Shown here: positions 1 to 8,961 of the stretch, piece by piece
Numbering within the stretch: the stretch's first letter is position 1
How the letters are laid out: every line of letters begins with the position of its first letter
NCBI GenBank assembly: GCA_050951095.1
Contig: JBMNIQ010000005.1
Location: 186,001-250,000, forward strand
Source: UMGS1519 sp050951095
Lineage (GTDB): Bacteria > Actinomycetota > Coriobacteriia > Coriobacteriales > Eggerthellaceae
DNA: 64,000 nucleotides
Direction: 5' to 3'
Translations under genes and position numbers: made by a program
Notes under the pieces: model-generated
Seen by the model: only the letters and a program-made list of their open reading frames with translations
Database searches by the model: none
What the model was told of the DNA's origin: nothing

Positions 1-716
1 ACAATGTTTTGCATGCGGCCATGGACGCAGGTGTCAAGCGGGTAGTGTGTCTCAGCACCGACAAGGCAGCCTATCCTATCAACGCGATGGGCAAGAGCAA
101 AGCGATGATGGAGAGCGTTATAAATGCGAACGCCCGTTATGCCGCCCCCGGCGGTATGACGGTTTGCTGCACTCGCTATGGTAATGTCATGTGCAGCCGC
201 GGAAGCGTTATTCCTCTTTTTATTAAACAGATTCGCGAAGGCCTACCTGTTACGGTGACCAATCCACACATGACTCGGTTCCTTATGAACTTGGATGAGG
301 CGGTTGACCTGGTGCAGTTTGCTTTCGAACATGCCAATCCAGGAGATCTTTTCATCCAAAAGGCGCCTGCATCCACTATTGGGGATCTTGCCGAAGCCGT
401 GCAGGAAGTGTTTGGGCGGACCGGTACCAAAGTAATCGGTACTCGGCACGGCGAAAAACTCTTTGAGACTCTCATGACTCGCGAGGAGAGGCTTCGTGCA
501 ACCGACATGGGCAAGTATTATCGGGTTGCTGCAGATACCCGGGATTTAAATTACGACAAATTCGTTGTTGACGGTGATGTGGTGACGCAGGCAGACGAGG
601 CTTATACCTCGGATAATGCGGAACGTCTGGATGTTCCTGGAACGATTGCCAAGATTAAGACTGCGGAATATGTGCGACTGGCTTTGGAGGGGCGCGAAAG
701 CGAGGCTGTGCAGTAA
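1..716 (+). CDS. capE: UDP-GlcNAc 4,6-dehydratase/5-epimerase (CapE-like), 5' end outside window
   Basis: C-terminal 238 or so residues of a polysaccharide-biosynthesis SDR enzyme; the frame is open to the window edge, so the N-terminal Rossmann GxxGxxG part is missing. The visible segment has VVCLSTDKAAYPINAMGKSK, the CapE/FlaA1-type active-site stretch in which Met replaces the usual SDR Tyr and is followed by the catalytic Lys, then the TRYGNVM-GSVIPLF region and the TRHGEKLFETL motif of this family. CapE converts UDP-GlcNAc to UDP-2-acetamido-2,6-dideoxy-beta-L-arabino-4-hexulose, the first step to UDP-L-FucNAc. The stop codon touches the ATG of capF, and capG follows, which supports the assignment over other FlaA1-type dehydratases. 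Cytoplasmic. Confidence 0.88.
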   Translation, partial: NVLHAAMDAGVKRVVCLSTDKAAYPINAMGKSKAMMESVINANARYAAPGGMTVCCTRYGNVMCSRGSVIPLFIKQIREGLPVTVTNPHMTRFLMNLDEAVDLVQFAFEHANPGDLFIQKAPASTIGDLAEAVQEVFGRTGTKVIGTRHGEKLFETLMTREERLRATDMGKYYRVAADTRDLNYDKFVVDGDVVTQADEAYTSDNAERLDVPGTIAKIKTAEYVRLALEGRESEAVQ

Positions 717-1913
717 ATGAAAATTCTTGTTACCGGCGCAAAGGGCATGGTAGGTACGGCCCTTTGCCACAATCTTTGTAACCTTCGTGATGGCAAAGAC
801 CGTACGCGCCCCAATTTGCATATCGACGAGGTTTTCGAATACGACCGAAATTCCAGTGCAGAGGATCTGGCAACCTATTGCCAGCAGGCAGATTTCGTTT
901 TTAATCTAGCGGGTGTCAATCGTCCTGAAGATGCTAGTGATTTCATGAAAGGCAATTTTGGCTTTGCAAGCCGATTGCTTGACGAGCTGAAAGCGGCTGG
1001 CAATACATGCCCTGTTATGCTGAGCTCTAGCGTTCAAGCAACGCTCAGTGGTCGCTTTGGCGATAGCGAATATGGCCGCAGCAAGCTGGCCGGGGAGGAA
1101 CTGCTTTTCAAGTACGGAGAAGAGACCGGGGCCAAGGTTGTCGTGTATCGCTTCAGCAACCTTATGGGCCACAGCCGCCCCAATTACAACAGTGCGGTAA
1201 GCACGTTTTGCTGGGCTATAGCCAACGACGAGCCCTATACCGTGAACGATCCCAGCGTGGAACTGGAGCTGCTCTATATCGATGATCTGGTTCAGGGAAT
1301 GTTCGATTTGCTTGAAGGGAAGGAGCGGCATTGCGAGTATGTTGGGACTCGCGCCGTGGAGAACCCCGCAGGTCGATACTGCTACGTTCCCACGACGTAT
1401 ACTGTAACGCTGGGCGAAATTGTTGAATTGCTTAAGCAGTTCAAACAGGAGCCCCGGACGCTGATGATGTCAAAGATGCCTGAGGGCTCCTTTGCGAAGA
1501 AGCTGCACTCCCTGTATCTAACGTACCTTCCCAAAGAAGCATTCAAGTACCCACTGAGAATGAACGTCGATGATCGCGGCAGTTTCACCGAACTCGTGCA
1601 TACCGAGGACTGCGGGCAGGTTAGCATCAACATAAGCAAGCCGGGCATTACTAAGGGCCAACATTGGCACAACTCAAAGTGGGAACAGTTCATTGTTGTG
1701 GCAGGTCACGGTCTCATTCAGGAGCGGAACATCACCACAGGCGAAACGGTTGAGTTCGAAGTAAGTGGAGACAATATCGAAGCCGTTTATATGATTCCCG
1801 GATGGACGCACGATATTATCAATTTAAGCGAAACCGAGAATCTCGTGACGGTAATGACATGCAACGAGGTTTTCGATCCCGAACATCCCGATACGTATCA
1901 CGAAGAGGTATAG
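717..1913 (+). CDS. capF: CapF-type bifunctional UDP-FucNAc pathway epimerase/reductase
   Basis: 398 residues, the usual CapF length. The N-terminal two thirds is an NAD(P)-binding SDR domain (MKILVTGAKGMVGTAL at the start, YGRSK around residue 120). The C-terminal part from about residue 285 is a cupin (DRGSFTELVHTEDCGQ, then a metal-binding GQHWHNSKWEQF stretch). In the S. aureus pathway the cupin part performs 3-epimerisation and the SDR part NADPH-dependent 4-reduction, giving UDP-N-acetyl-6-deoxy-L-talosamine. It starts immediately after the capE stop and is followed by capG three bases later, so the three are almost certainly cotranscribed. Family assignment is firm; activity is inferred from homology and context. 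Confidence 0.92.
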   Translation: MKILVTGAKGMVGTALCHNLCNLRDGKDRTRPNLHIDEVFEYDRNSSAEDLATYCQQADFVFNLAGVNRPEDASDFMKGNFGFASRLLDELKAAGNTCPVMLSSSVQATLSGRFGDSEYGRSKLAGEELLFKYGEETGAKVVVYRFSNLMGHSRPNYNSAVSTFCWAIANDEPYTVNDPSVELELLYIDDLVQGMFDLLEGKERHCEYVGTRAVENPAGRYCYVPTTYTVTLGEIVELLKQFKQEPRTLMMSKMPEGSFAKKLHSLYLTYLPKEAFKYPLRMNVDDRGSFTELVHTEDCGQVSINISKPGITKGQHWHNSKWEQFIVVAGHGLIQERNITTGETVEFEVSGDNIEAVYMIPGWTHDIINLSETENLVTVMTCNEVFDPEHPDTYHEEV

Positions 1914-1916
1914 ACG

Positions 1917-3086
1917 ATGCCGTTCGGTTGCTCTTTCAAAAACAACGGGCGCTTAAAGCTGCTCATTATCGTAGGCACACGCCCCGAAATCATTCGGTTG
2001 AGCGAGGTTATCAAGAAATGCCGAAAATATTTCGACACCATACTTGCTCACACGGGACAGAACTACGACTACAACCTGAACGGCGTCTTCTTCAGAGATC
2101 TCAAGCTTGACGATCCCGAGGTTTACCTGAACGCCGTGGGCGATACGCTGGGCCAGACCATGGGTAACATCATTGCCTCCAGCTACGATCTGATGACAGA
2201 AATCAAGCCCGATGCAGTATTGGTGCTGGGCGATACGAATAGCTGCCTGAGCGTCATTGGTGCCAAGCGTCTGCACATACCCATCTTTCACATGGAGGCG
2301 GGGAACCGCTGCAAGGACGAATGCCTGCCCGAGGAGACAAACCGGCGCATCGTGGATATCATCAGCGATGTGAACCTTGCCTACAGTGAGCACGCCCGTC
2401 GCTATCTTGCTGAATGCGGATTGCCCAAAGAGCGCACCTACGTTACCGGCAGTCCAATGGCCGAAGTGCTGCATGCCAACCTGGCTGAGATCGAGGCTAG
2501 CGATGTTCATGCCAAGCTTGGGCTGGAGAAAGGCAAGTACATCCTGCTGAGTGCGCACCGCGAAGAGAACATTGATACCGAGGAGAACTTCCTCAGCCTG
2601 TTCAACGCGGTGAATGCAATGGCACAGAAGTACGACATGCCCATTCTGTACAGCTGCCATCCGCGTAGCCGTAAACGTTTGGAGCAGAGTGGCTTCAATC
2701 TTGATCATCGCGTTATCCAGCACGAGCCTCTTGGCTTTCACGACTACAACTGTTTGCAAATGAACGCCTTCGCTGTGGTGAGCGATAGCGGGACGCTGCC
2801 CGAGGAGAGCAGCTTCTTCACGAGTATCGGACATTCGTTCCCCGCCGTTTGCATTCGCACAAGCACCGAGCGCCCCGAGGCGCTGGACAAGGCGTGCTTC
2901 GTGTTGGCGGGCATCCAGGGCGATGGACTGTTGCAAGCCGTCGATTTGGCGGTGGAAATGGTTGCCAACGGCGATGATGGTCTTCCCGTGCCGGACTATA
3001 CCGACGAAAACGTTTCCACCAAGGTGGTTAAGCTTATCCAAAGCTACACCGGCGTAGTGAACAAGATGGTGTGGCGGAAGCACTAG
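1917..3086 (+). CDS. capG: UDP-N-acetylglucosamine 2-epimerase family, CapG-like (UDP-L-FucNAc forming)
   Basis: 389 residues of the non-hydrolysing UDP-sugar 2-epimerase family (WecB/CapG fold). Visible marks are IIVGTRPEIIRLSEVI, HTGQNYDYN, VLVLGDTNS, HMEAGNRCKDE-PEETNRRIVD, LLSAHREENID and SDSGTLPEESSF. Its position directly after capE and capF points to the last step of UDP-N-acetyl-L-fucosamine synthesis (C2 epimerisation) rather than UDP-ManNAc synthesis. The ATG at 1917 adds about 13 residues before the conserved beta strand; a start a few codons later is possible. Cytoplasmic. Confidence 0.9.
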   Translation: MPFGCSFKNNGRLKLLIIVGTRPEIIRLSEVIKKCRKYFDTILAHTGQNYDYNLNGVFFRDLKLDDPEVYLNAVGDTLGQTMGNIIASSYDLMTEIKPDAVLVLGDTNSCLSVIGAKRLHIPIFHMEAGNRCKDECLPEETNRRIVDIISDVNLAYSEHARRYLAECGLPKERTYVTGSPMAEVLHANLAEIEASDVHAKLGLEKGKYILLSAHREENIDTEENFLSLFNAVNAMAQKYDMPILYSCHPRSRKRLEQSGFNLDHRVIQHEPLGFHDYNCLQMNAFAVVSDSGTLPEESSFFTSIGHSFPAVCIRTSTERPEALDKACFVLAGIQGDGLLQAVDLAVEMVANGDDGLPVPDYTDENVSTKVVKLIQSYTGVVNKMVWRKH

Positions 3087-3090
3087 CATT

Positions 3091-4197
3091 ATGCGTGTAG
3101 TCCAGATCAATATCTTTCCAAACTTGTCTACCGGTAGCGTTATGCTCGAAAATCACAAACGCTACGTAGCTGATGGACATCAATCGTGGCGTATGTGGGG
3201 TAGGGGCCGCACTGCAAAAAACGAATACGAGTATAAGTTCGGCACCGACCTGGGCGTAAAGCTCGATGTTCTTCAGACGCGGCTCGATGGCAAAGCTGGC
3301 TTTCATAGCGTGGCGGCAACGAATCGTCTTATTGCGAAGATTGATGAAATTCAGCCCGACTTGGTGCATCTGCACAATTTACATGGCTACTACGTCAACA
3401 TTGAAATATTGTTCAACTGGCTGGCGCAACACGATTGCAAGGTGGAGTGGACCCTCCATGATTGCTGGGCGTTCACTGGTCACTGTGCGCACTTCACTTA
3501 CGTGAAGTGTATGCAGTGGAAAGACTGCTGCGCTTGCTCCAAGCCCTGCCCGCAGATAAATACCTATCCAAAGACTATCTCTAAAGCATCGGTGAAATGG
3601 AATTTCGAACAAAAGAAGCGCTTGTTCACTATGCTGCCTGCGGACCGGCTGAAGCTTATAGCCCCTAGCAAATGGCTTGCGGATCTTACGCGCGAATCGT
3701 TCTTATCCAAATATCCCGTTGAGGTGCGTTACAACACCATCGACACCAATGTGTTCAAGCCCACGCCAAGTGACTTTCGTGAACGCTATGGGTTGCAAGA
3801 TAAATTCATAGTGCTGGGGGTGGCAAGTACTTGGAACGAGCGCAAGGGCATAGATGACTTTGTGCGTCTGGCAAACGATTTGGACGATCGATTCGCGGTG
3901 GTTTTGGTTGGTTTGAGTGAAAAGCAAATTAAACAGATGCCCGAGCGTATCACTTCTCTTCCGAGGACAAACACTGCTCAAGAGCTTGCCGCTATTTACT
4001 CGGCGTCGAATTTGCTTTTCAATCCCACTAAAGAAGACAACTATCCAACAGTGAATTTAGAAGCCGAAGCCTGTGGGACACGAGTGCTCTGCTACGACAC
4101 TGGTGGCTGCAGGGAAACGCTGCACCTTCCTAATTCACATATTGTCCCTGCGGACGCCTACGATGAAGCAGTAACTCTTGTTCTTGGGTATCTTTGA
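3091..4197 (+). CDS. GT4-family glycosyltransferase of the polysaccharide locus
   Basis: 368 residues. The N-terminal half has the acceptor-side fold opening RVVQINIFPNLSTGSVML and the HLHNLHGYY motif; the C-terminal half has the GT4 donor domain with VASTWNERKGIDDF and an EX7E-like stretch (NPTKEDNYPTVNLEAEACG). A Cys-rich stretch around residues 145-158 (CMQWKDCCACSKPC) is common in this subgroup. It presumably transfers a sugar to the undecaprenyl-linked repeat unit at the cytoplasmic membrane face. It begins five bases after capG. The stop falls slightly early: another frame across it continues ICEQNAVKRFDWK to a TGA at 4238-4240, which resembles the usual C-terminal helix, so a recent one-base frameshift may have trimmed the end. 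Acceptor and donor cannot be told from sequence. Confidence 0.85.
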   Translation: MRVVQINIFPNLSTGSVMLENHKRYVADGHQSWRMWGRGRTAKNEYEYKFGTDLGVKLDVLQTRLDGKAGFHSVAATNRLIAKIDEIQPDLVHLHNLHGYYVNIEILFNWLAQHDCKVEWTLHDCWAFTGHCAHFTYVKCMQWKDCCACSKPCPQINTYPKTISKASVKWNFEQKKRLFTMLPADRLKLIAPSKWLADLTRESFLSKYPVEVRYNTIDTNVFKPTPSDFRERYGLQDKFIVLGVASTWNERKGIDDFVRLANDLDDRFAVVLVGLSEKQIKQMPERITSLPRTNTAQELAAIYSASNLLFNPTKEDNYPTVNLEAEACGTRVLCYDTGGCRETLHLPNSHIVPADAYDEAVTLVLGYL

Positions 4198-4349
4198 GAT
4201 TTGTGAGCAGAATGCCGTTAAGCGTTTCGATTGGAAGTGAACTGATTTTTCTGTTCCGATGGGCGCTCTTTTGCGGACTATTCTTCTCGGTGCACATGAA
4301 TTTAGCATTGCAAGTTACATGGCTACTGAGACGTATCATTATTTAATGT
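4198..4349 (+). other. 152-bp gap with possible displaced C-terminus of the upstream glycosyltransferase
   Basis: No independent gene. Read in the frame shifted by one base, 4195-4240 gives FEICEQNAVKRFDWK followed by TGA, a plausible C-terminal helix for the preceding GT4 enzyme. Beyond that the same frame stays open through 4379, without a recognisable product. No clear promoter or terminator is visible. Confidence 0.4.
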
Positions 4350-5555
4350 TTGGGAATTGCGAGTATATACGTGAACAATAACTCTGAGACAAATAGCCGA
4401 GATCGGCATTCTTTACTAGAGGTTTTGGCTAGCCTGTCTTGCCTAATCACTGTTTTCGCTCAAATGATTCCCTCGCTTTCCGCGGCTGTTCTTCTGCTCT
4501 GGGGCATAACATTTCTATTGTCGTTGGCTTCTTGTCACGGGAATGTACGCATATCTGGCACCGCGGCAGTTATTCTTGGCTTGACTTTGATATTTGTTCT
4601 AATTTGTCTTATTTGCTGTTTGCTCACGGGCAATTTCGCTTACCTCTCAACTTTCGCTCTGTCTATTTTGAAAGTGATGGGCATGTACCTTATCGGGTAT
4701 ACTCTTGCGTTCAGCAAGCTGTCGGTAAGAGGCTGGAATAGGGCTTCGGCAATATATGTCTGTTCTGCTGTCGTGTATGCAATATGGGCTTTTGCTAATT
4801 ATTTTCCAGGATTTTCTGCATGGCTGTCGAGCATGTCTTATTTGTTTTCTTCAAAAAACAGTTTTGGGCAAATCGCAATGGTGGGTTCGATCATTGCAAC
4901 TTGTGTGTTTGCAGCGGGGAAGAGTAAAACCGTCAAGGCCGTCGCGATACTATTGGCAGCGTTTCTTTTTCTCTCAGCGCTATTTATGCAGTGCAGAACA
5001 GCGGTTTTGGGATACTGTTGTGCTGCCATTGCGCTTATCGGAATGGCAAAGAAAAAATGGCCAATGGTAGTTTTGATTTTGCTTGCGGCTCTATTGTTGT
5101 TAGTTGTACCTCAATTTCAAAATTATCTCGTTCACGCTCTCTTTTTAGACAAATATTCTGGCGCTGATGCTAATGCCGTTTCTAGTGGGCGCCTTGGGCT
5201 ATGGTCGGATGCGATTGGAATAATCCGATCGAACCCTCTTGTGGGTCAACCTCCGTATTATGTAGATGACTTCTATTTGAACTGCTTGGCGAATTTCGGG
5301 CTAATTGGCGCTTTGGTAGTTTTTTCCATCCTATTTGTTCGTGTGATTATGAATTTCAGGCATTTTAAGAACCACCTCATGTCTTCAAGCTGGATTAGTC
5401 CGGCGCTTGTGTGCATGACAATTTTTTATTTGATTGAATCTTTGCTTGAAGGCTATCCACCCTTTGGCCCTGGAACTTGTGCATTTATGTTTTGGATGCT
5501 GGGTGGCTACGTTGACGGATTGAGCCTCTTGACCGATTCATTTGAGAGAAGGTAA
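4350..5555 (+). CDS. O-antigen polymerase/ligase-like membrane protein (Wzy-type)
   Basis: Up to 401 residues, strongly hydrophobic, with roughly ten or more membrane segments and one larger loop near residues 265-320. That loop has the hallmarks of the O-antigen ligase/Wzy family: SSGRLGLWSDAIGIIRSNPLVG followed by DDFYLNCLANFGLIG. It would polymerise lipid-linked repeat units on the outer membrane face of the plasma membrane. The start is uncertain: TTG at 4350 gives this length, and a GTG at 4371 is an alternative. The coding sequence is noticeably AT-rich compared with the chromosome's core genes, typical for transferred polysaccharide loci. Ligase versus polymerase cannot be decided from sequence; locus context (one such gene, with a Wzx) favours polymerase. 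Confidence 0.78.
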   Translation: MGIASIYVNNNSETNSRDRHSLLEVLASLSCLITVFAQMIPSLSAAVLLLWGITFLLSLASCHGNVRISGTAAVILGLTLIFVLICLICCLLTGNFAYLSTFALSILKVMGMYLIGYTLAFSKLSVRGWNRASAIYVCSAVVYAIWAFANYFPGFSAWLSSMSYLFSSKNSFGQIAMVGSIIATCVFAAGKSKTVKAVAILLAAFLFLSALFMQCRTAVLGYCCAAIALIGMAKKKWPMVVLILLAALLLLVVPQFQNYLVHALFLDKYSGADANAVSSGRLGLWSDAIGIIRSNPLVGQPPYYVDDFYLNCLANFGLIGALVVFSILFVRVIMNFRHFKNHLMSSSWISPALVCMTIFYLIESLLEGYPPFGPGTCAFMFWMLGGYVDGLSLLTDSFERR

Positions 5556-5559
5556 TTAT

Positions 5560-6738
5560 ATGAAATTGCGAATTGCCTTTTTTTCTAACTATCTTAACGA
5601 ACATCAGCTTCCGCTTTGCCAGGCATGGGCGTCTATGGAAGACGTCGATTTCACGTTCATTGCTCTTTCGGAACACGGAGGCAATGTTGGCCGCCGAAAT
5701 ATGAACGACGAATACGATTTTGTTCTCCGGGAGTACGCTGATGGCTCTTTTGCCGAGGTAATGCATCATGCGTGCGAAGACGACGTCGTCGTTTTTGGAG
5801 ATATGGGAGGAAAAGAAGAGTACGTAAAAGCTCGCATGGCCGAAAACAGGCTTTCCTTTCGGGCTACTGAACGCTCTCTTAAAAGGGGCTATCTCTGGAG
5901 GTTCTTCCCCCCGAAAGCCGTCCGTATGCAAGATTGGTTCCTTCAATATAAACGCAAGAACATGTTTGTCTTGTGCGCGAGCGCATATGCTGCCGGTGAC
6001 TTATTATTGTGTGGCTGGCCGCTCGATAAGTGCTTTCGCTGGGGCTATTTCCCGGATGTCGGAATGCACGGCGGTCGTCAATATCATTCGCATCAGCCTC
6101 TTTCTATTTTATGGGCGGCAAGGCTCATAGAATGGAAACGTCCATTCGAGCCGCTTCGATTGGCCGAAAGGCTTAAAGCTAGCGGATATCCGTTTACGCT
6201 TGCCATCGCAGGAGACGGTCCGTTGCGCAAGCAAATGGATGAATACATTGATCATGAGGAAATCGGCGACGTGGTCACTATGCTTGGTGCTTTGCCTGGA
6301 GACGCCATGAAAGAAAAGATGATCGATGCCGATATCTATTTAACCACGGCCAACCATAAAGAAGGATGGGGCGTTACGGTCAACGAAGCAATGGGCGCTG
6401 GCTGTGCTGTTGTTGCAAGCGCGTCAACGGGATCAGCTCCGTATTTAATTGATGACGGCGCCAACGGGCTGCTCTACGACGATTTCGACAAAGACGATCT
6501 GTATCGAAAAGTTTCACGGCTGCTTGAGAGTCCTGATTTATGCAGGAAATTAGGCGAGAAGGCCAAAGAGACTATAGACGATGCGTGGTCTGCTTCCGTT
6601 GCGGCAGAGCGTTTTGTCAGCCTTTCCATGAATCTGCTGAGAGGTCAAATGCCGGTATTTGAAGACGGACCATGTTCTAAGGCTCCCGTCCTGAGAAATG
6701 GTTGGTATCACAAAGTGGCAAAGGAATGCCGTGGCTAG
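5560..6738 (+). CDS. GT4-family glycosyltransferase
   Basis: 392 residues from the ATG at 5560, chosen over an upstream in-frame ATG at 5542 because it is preceded by GAGAGAAGG and starts right at the conserved strand MKLRIAFFSNYLNEHQLPL. The C-terminal domain is typical GT-B/GT4: LSILWAARLIEWKRPFEPLR, LAIAGDGPLRKQMD, MLGALPGD and the ADIYLTTANHKEGWGVTVNEAMGAG donor-phosphate motif (EX7E type). It is expected to act on the membrane-bound repeat-unit intermediate in the cytoplasm. The gene starts four bases after the Wzy-like gene and its 3' end overlaps the flippase gene by eight bases. Confidence 0.88.
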   Translation: MKLRIAFFSNYLNEHQLPLCQAWASMEDVDFTFIALSEHGGNVGRRNMNDEYDFVLREYADGSFAEVMHHACEDDVVVFGDMGGKEEYVKARMAENRLSFRATERSLKRGYLWRFFPPKAVRMQDWFLQYKRKNMFVLCASAYAAGDLLLCGWPLDKCFRWGYFPDVGMHGGRQYHSHQPLSILWAARLIEWKRPFEPLRLAERLKASGYPFTLAIAGDGPLRKQMDEYIDHEEIGDVVTMLGALPGDAMKEKMIDADIYLTTANHKEGWGVTVNEAMGAGCAVVASASTGSAPYLIDDGANGLLYDDFDKDDLYRKVSRLLESPDLCRKLGEKAKETIDDAWSASVAAERFVSLSMNLLRGQMPVFEDGPCSKAPVLRNGWYHKVAKECRG

Positions 6739-8245
6739 CAGGCAACTAAAATCGGGAGCCCTTCTGTCATATGCCGGTGTTGTATTTAATGCGGTTGCAG
6801 GCCTGTTGTATACGCCATGGATGATTCAATCTATAGGATCGAGCAACTATGGGTTATATACGCTCGCAATCTCAGTTATCAACTTTTTCCTACTGGATTT
6901 TGGTTTAGGCGATGCGGTTTCTCGGTTTCTCTCAAAGTATTATGCAGAAGGTCGGGAGGACTTGGCGGATGCTTTTCTGGGCGTTGTGTACAAGATTTAC
7001 TTTCTTGGCGCGGCATGCATTGCTATAGCGCTGATAGTAATTTTTCTATTTATCGATCAGATCTACGGCAACCTCACGCCCGAAGAGCTCAGCACGTTCA
7101 AGGTCCTTTACGCAGTGATTGCCTTATATAGCGTCATATCTTTTCCTTTCACTTCGTTTAATGGAATCCTTACCGCCAACGAAAAATTTTTCGCTCTTAA
7201 TTTATGCAATCTTCTGCAGAAAATCTGTACTGTTGGTCTGATTGTTTTGGCGTTGATTTGCGGAATGGGAGTCTTTGCTTTGGTGGCGGTAAACGCCATC
7301 TCTAGTCTCTCATTTGTCGTTGTCAAATATATTGTCATAAAGAAAACGACGCGTGTATCTCCCACTTTTAAGAACGCGCCAAAAGGCCTGGCAAAAGAAA
7401 CTCTCGGTTTTTCATTTTGGGCAATGATTGTTCAGATTTGCCAAAGATTCATTTTTAGCGTGATGCCGACGATTCTTGCTGCGGTTTCGAATTCATGGGA
7501 GATAGCGGTATTCGGTTTGGCGTCTTCTCTTGAGGGATATGTCTGGACTGTTGCGAACGCTCTAAACGGTATGTTTATGCCGAAAGTATCCCGTGTGCTT
7601 GCCGGGAAAGAAAACGAAGGAACACTTCAGAACCTCACGATGAAGCTCGGTAGGATTCAGCTTTATGTGGTGGGTGGCGTAGTGGTGGCTTTTGCGGCGA
7701 TAGGCATGAGGTTTGTCGAGTGCTGGGTGGGTCCTGACTATTCAGTATTATTTGCCTGCACATTGCTCTTGATAGCGCCCGATATTATCGATTTACCGCT
7801 GATGATTGCCAACACTGCGATAATCGCATCGGGTGAAGTTAGAGCGAGGGGCATCGTGTATATTGTAATGTCCGCATTAAACATCGCTCTCGGTTTTCCC
7901 TTGGCAATGGGCTTCGGCGCATTAGGGGCCTGTGCGTCAATTTGCATTGCCTATTTCGTGCGCACTGCGGGTATGTGCTTGTTGTACAAAAAGAAGCTGG
8001 ATTTAAATTTGAGCAGTTTTGCGAAGGCGACGTATCCTAAATGGATAATTGTTTCTATTGCCGTTTTCCTTGCCTCTTCTGCATTTTCTTCTTGGCTTCA
8101 GATTTCAGGATGGCCTGGATTTGCTATTACGGCAGTGGTCTTCGTTGTGCTTTACTGCGTCCTTTGCTTTTTGATTGCCTTTAACCAATACGAGAAAAAT
8201 TTGGCTCTATCCGTTATTGGTCGCTTCACAAAGAAAGGAAGATGA
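6731..8245 (+). CDS. Polysaccharide flippase, MATE/MOP superfamily (Wzx-like)
   Basis: 504 residues from a GTG at 6731 (preceded by AAAGGA); an ATG at 6698 would add 11 residues that overlap the previous gene and lack conservation. The protein is hydrophobic throughout, with about 12-14 predicted membrane segments and the usual opening of the family (LKSGALLSYAGVVFNAVAGL, then YGLYTLA). It should flip undecaprenyl-pyrophosphate-linked repeat units to the outer face. With the Wzy-like gene two positions upstream it implies Wzx/Wzy-dependent assembly. The stop abuts the next ATG. The AT-rich composition matches the rest of the locus. Confidence 0.87.
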   Translation: MASRQLKSGALLSYAGVVFNAVAGLLYTPWMIQSIGSSNYGLYTLAISVINFFLLDFGLGDAVSRFLSKYYAEGREDLADAFLGVVYKIYFLGAACIAIALIVIFLFIDQIYGNLTPEELSTFKVLYAVIALYSVISFPFTSFNGILTANEKFFALNLCNLLQKICTVGLIVLALICGMGVFALVAVNAISSLSFVVVKYIVIKKTTRVSPTFKNAPKGLAKETLGFSFWAMIVQICQRFIFSVMPTILAAVSNSWEIAVFGLASSLEGYVWTVANALNGMFMPKVSRVLAGKENEGTLQNLTMKLGRIQLYVVGGVVVAFAAIGMRFVECWVGPDYSVLFACTLLLIAPDIIDLPLMIANTAIIASGEVRARGIVYIVMSALNIALGFPLAMGFGALGACASICIAYFVRTAGMCLLYKKKLDLNLSSFAKATYPKWIIVSIAVFLASSAFSSWLQISGWPGFAITAVVFVVLYCVLCFLIAFNQYEKNLALSVIGRFTKKGR

Positions 8246-8752
8246 ATGACATTTCGGAATAAAGTCCTACGACATTGTGCGCTTTTTCTTGTCAATCGGG
8301 TATTGAAAGGCACCCATTTTTTTGAGGCGAAGCGACATCTCCTTAATTTTGCTGGCTTGTCTCTTGGCCCAGGGGTAAAACTTGTTGGCCCGATCGAGAT
8401 TGGCACTGTTGCTAATCTTATTGCGGAAAGGGACTGCTGGTTAGGTAAAAATCTAAAAATCGATGGGAATGGCACTGTCAGACTTGGAAAAAATATTGAT
8501 ATCGGCCCTCAGGTGACGTTTTGCACTGGCGGACATGAAATTGGCCCGTCGGAGCATCGGGCAGGACGGGGAATCGTAGCTACACAACGCATCGGATCTG
8601 GTTGCTGGATAGGCGCGCATTCGCTAATTGTTGGCAATACTTCAATCGGTGCAGGCTGTGTTGTTGCGGCGGGCGCCGTTGTATTGAAAGATTCGCCGGA
8701 TGACGTCTTGCTTGCAGGGATACCGGCTGTAGTGAAGAAGGACTTGGAGTAA
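8246..8752 (+). CDS. Left-handed beta-helix acyltransferase (hexapeptide repeat)
   Basis: 168 residues with isoleucine-patch hexapeptide repeats from about residue 35 to the C-terminus (IGTVANLIAERDCWLGKN, VRLGKNIDIG, IGSGCWIGAHSLIVG, IGAGCVVAAGAVV). The end, PDDVLLAGIPAVVKKDL, is the typical closing segment of the NodL/LacA/WcaF-like acetyltransferases. It probably O-acetylates a sugar of the surface polysaccharide using acetyl-CoA. It starts directly after the flippase stop codon. Substrate unknown. Confidence 0.85.
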   Translation: MTFRNKVLRHCALFLVNRVLKGTHFFEAKRHLLNFAGLSLGPGVKLVGPIEIGTVANLIAERDCWLGKNLKIDGNGTVRLGKNIDIGPQVTFCTGGHEIGPSEHRAGRGIVATQRIGSGCWIGAHSLIVGNTSIGAGCVVAAGAVVLKDSPDDVLLAGIPAVVKKDLE

Positions 8753-8961
8753 AAGCTTTTCGGAAGAGTCGGGCTTTCCGATTATCGGACCGGTCATGGC
8801 GGTGCTGCTCATCATGCGCGCGATGTTCGTAACGGGATGGTTTATATCGAATAGAGCGAACGGCTTGCTAATGAATAAATGACGCTTCGAGTGATGCATA
8901 AATATCGAATTTTGCTTTGGCCGTTGCCAAGGCTTTTGAGAGGAAAGTTGGTGGATGCTAA
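8753..8961 (+). pseudogene. Decayed gene ends between the acyltransferase and LicD genes
   Basis: No intact gene in 209 bp. One frame encodes a hydrophobic C-terminus (contains GFPIIGPVMAVLL and VTGWFISNR) ending at a TGA at 8880-8882; the ATG overlapping that stop opens a 28-codon frame (MTLRVMHKYRILLWPLPRLL...) that ends at a TGA at 8963-8965 overlapping the LicD start. This ATGA-linked arrangement looks like the surviving tails of two former genes. Neither family can be named from such short pieces. Confidence 0.4.
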
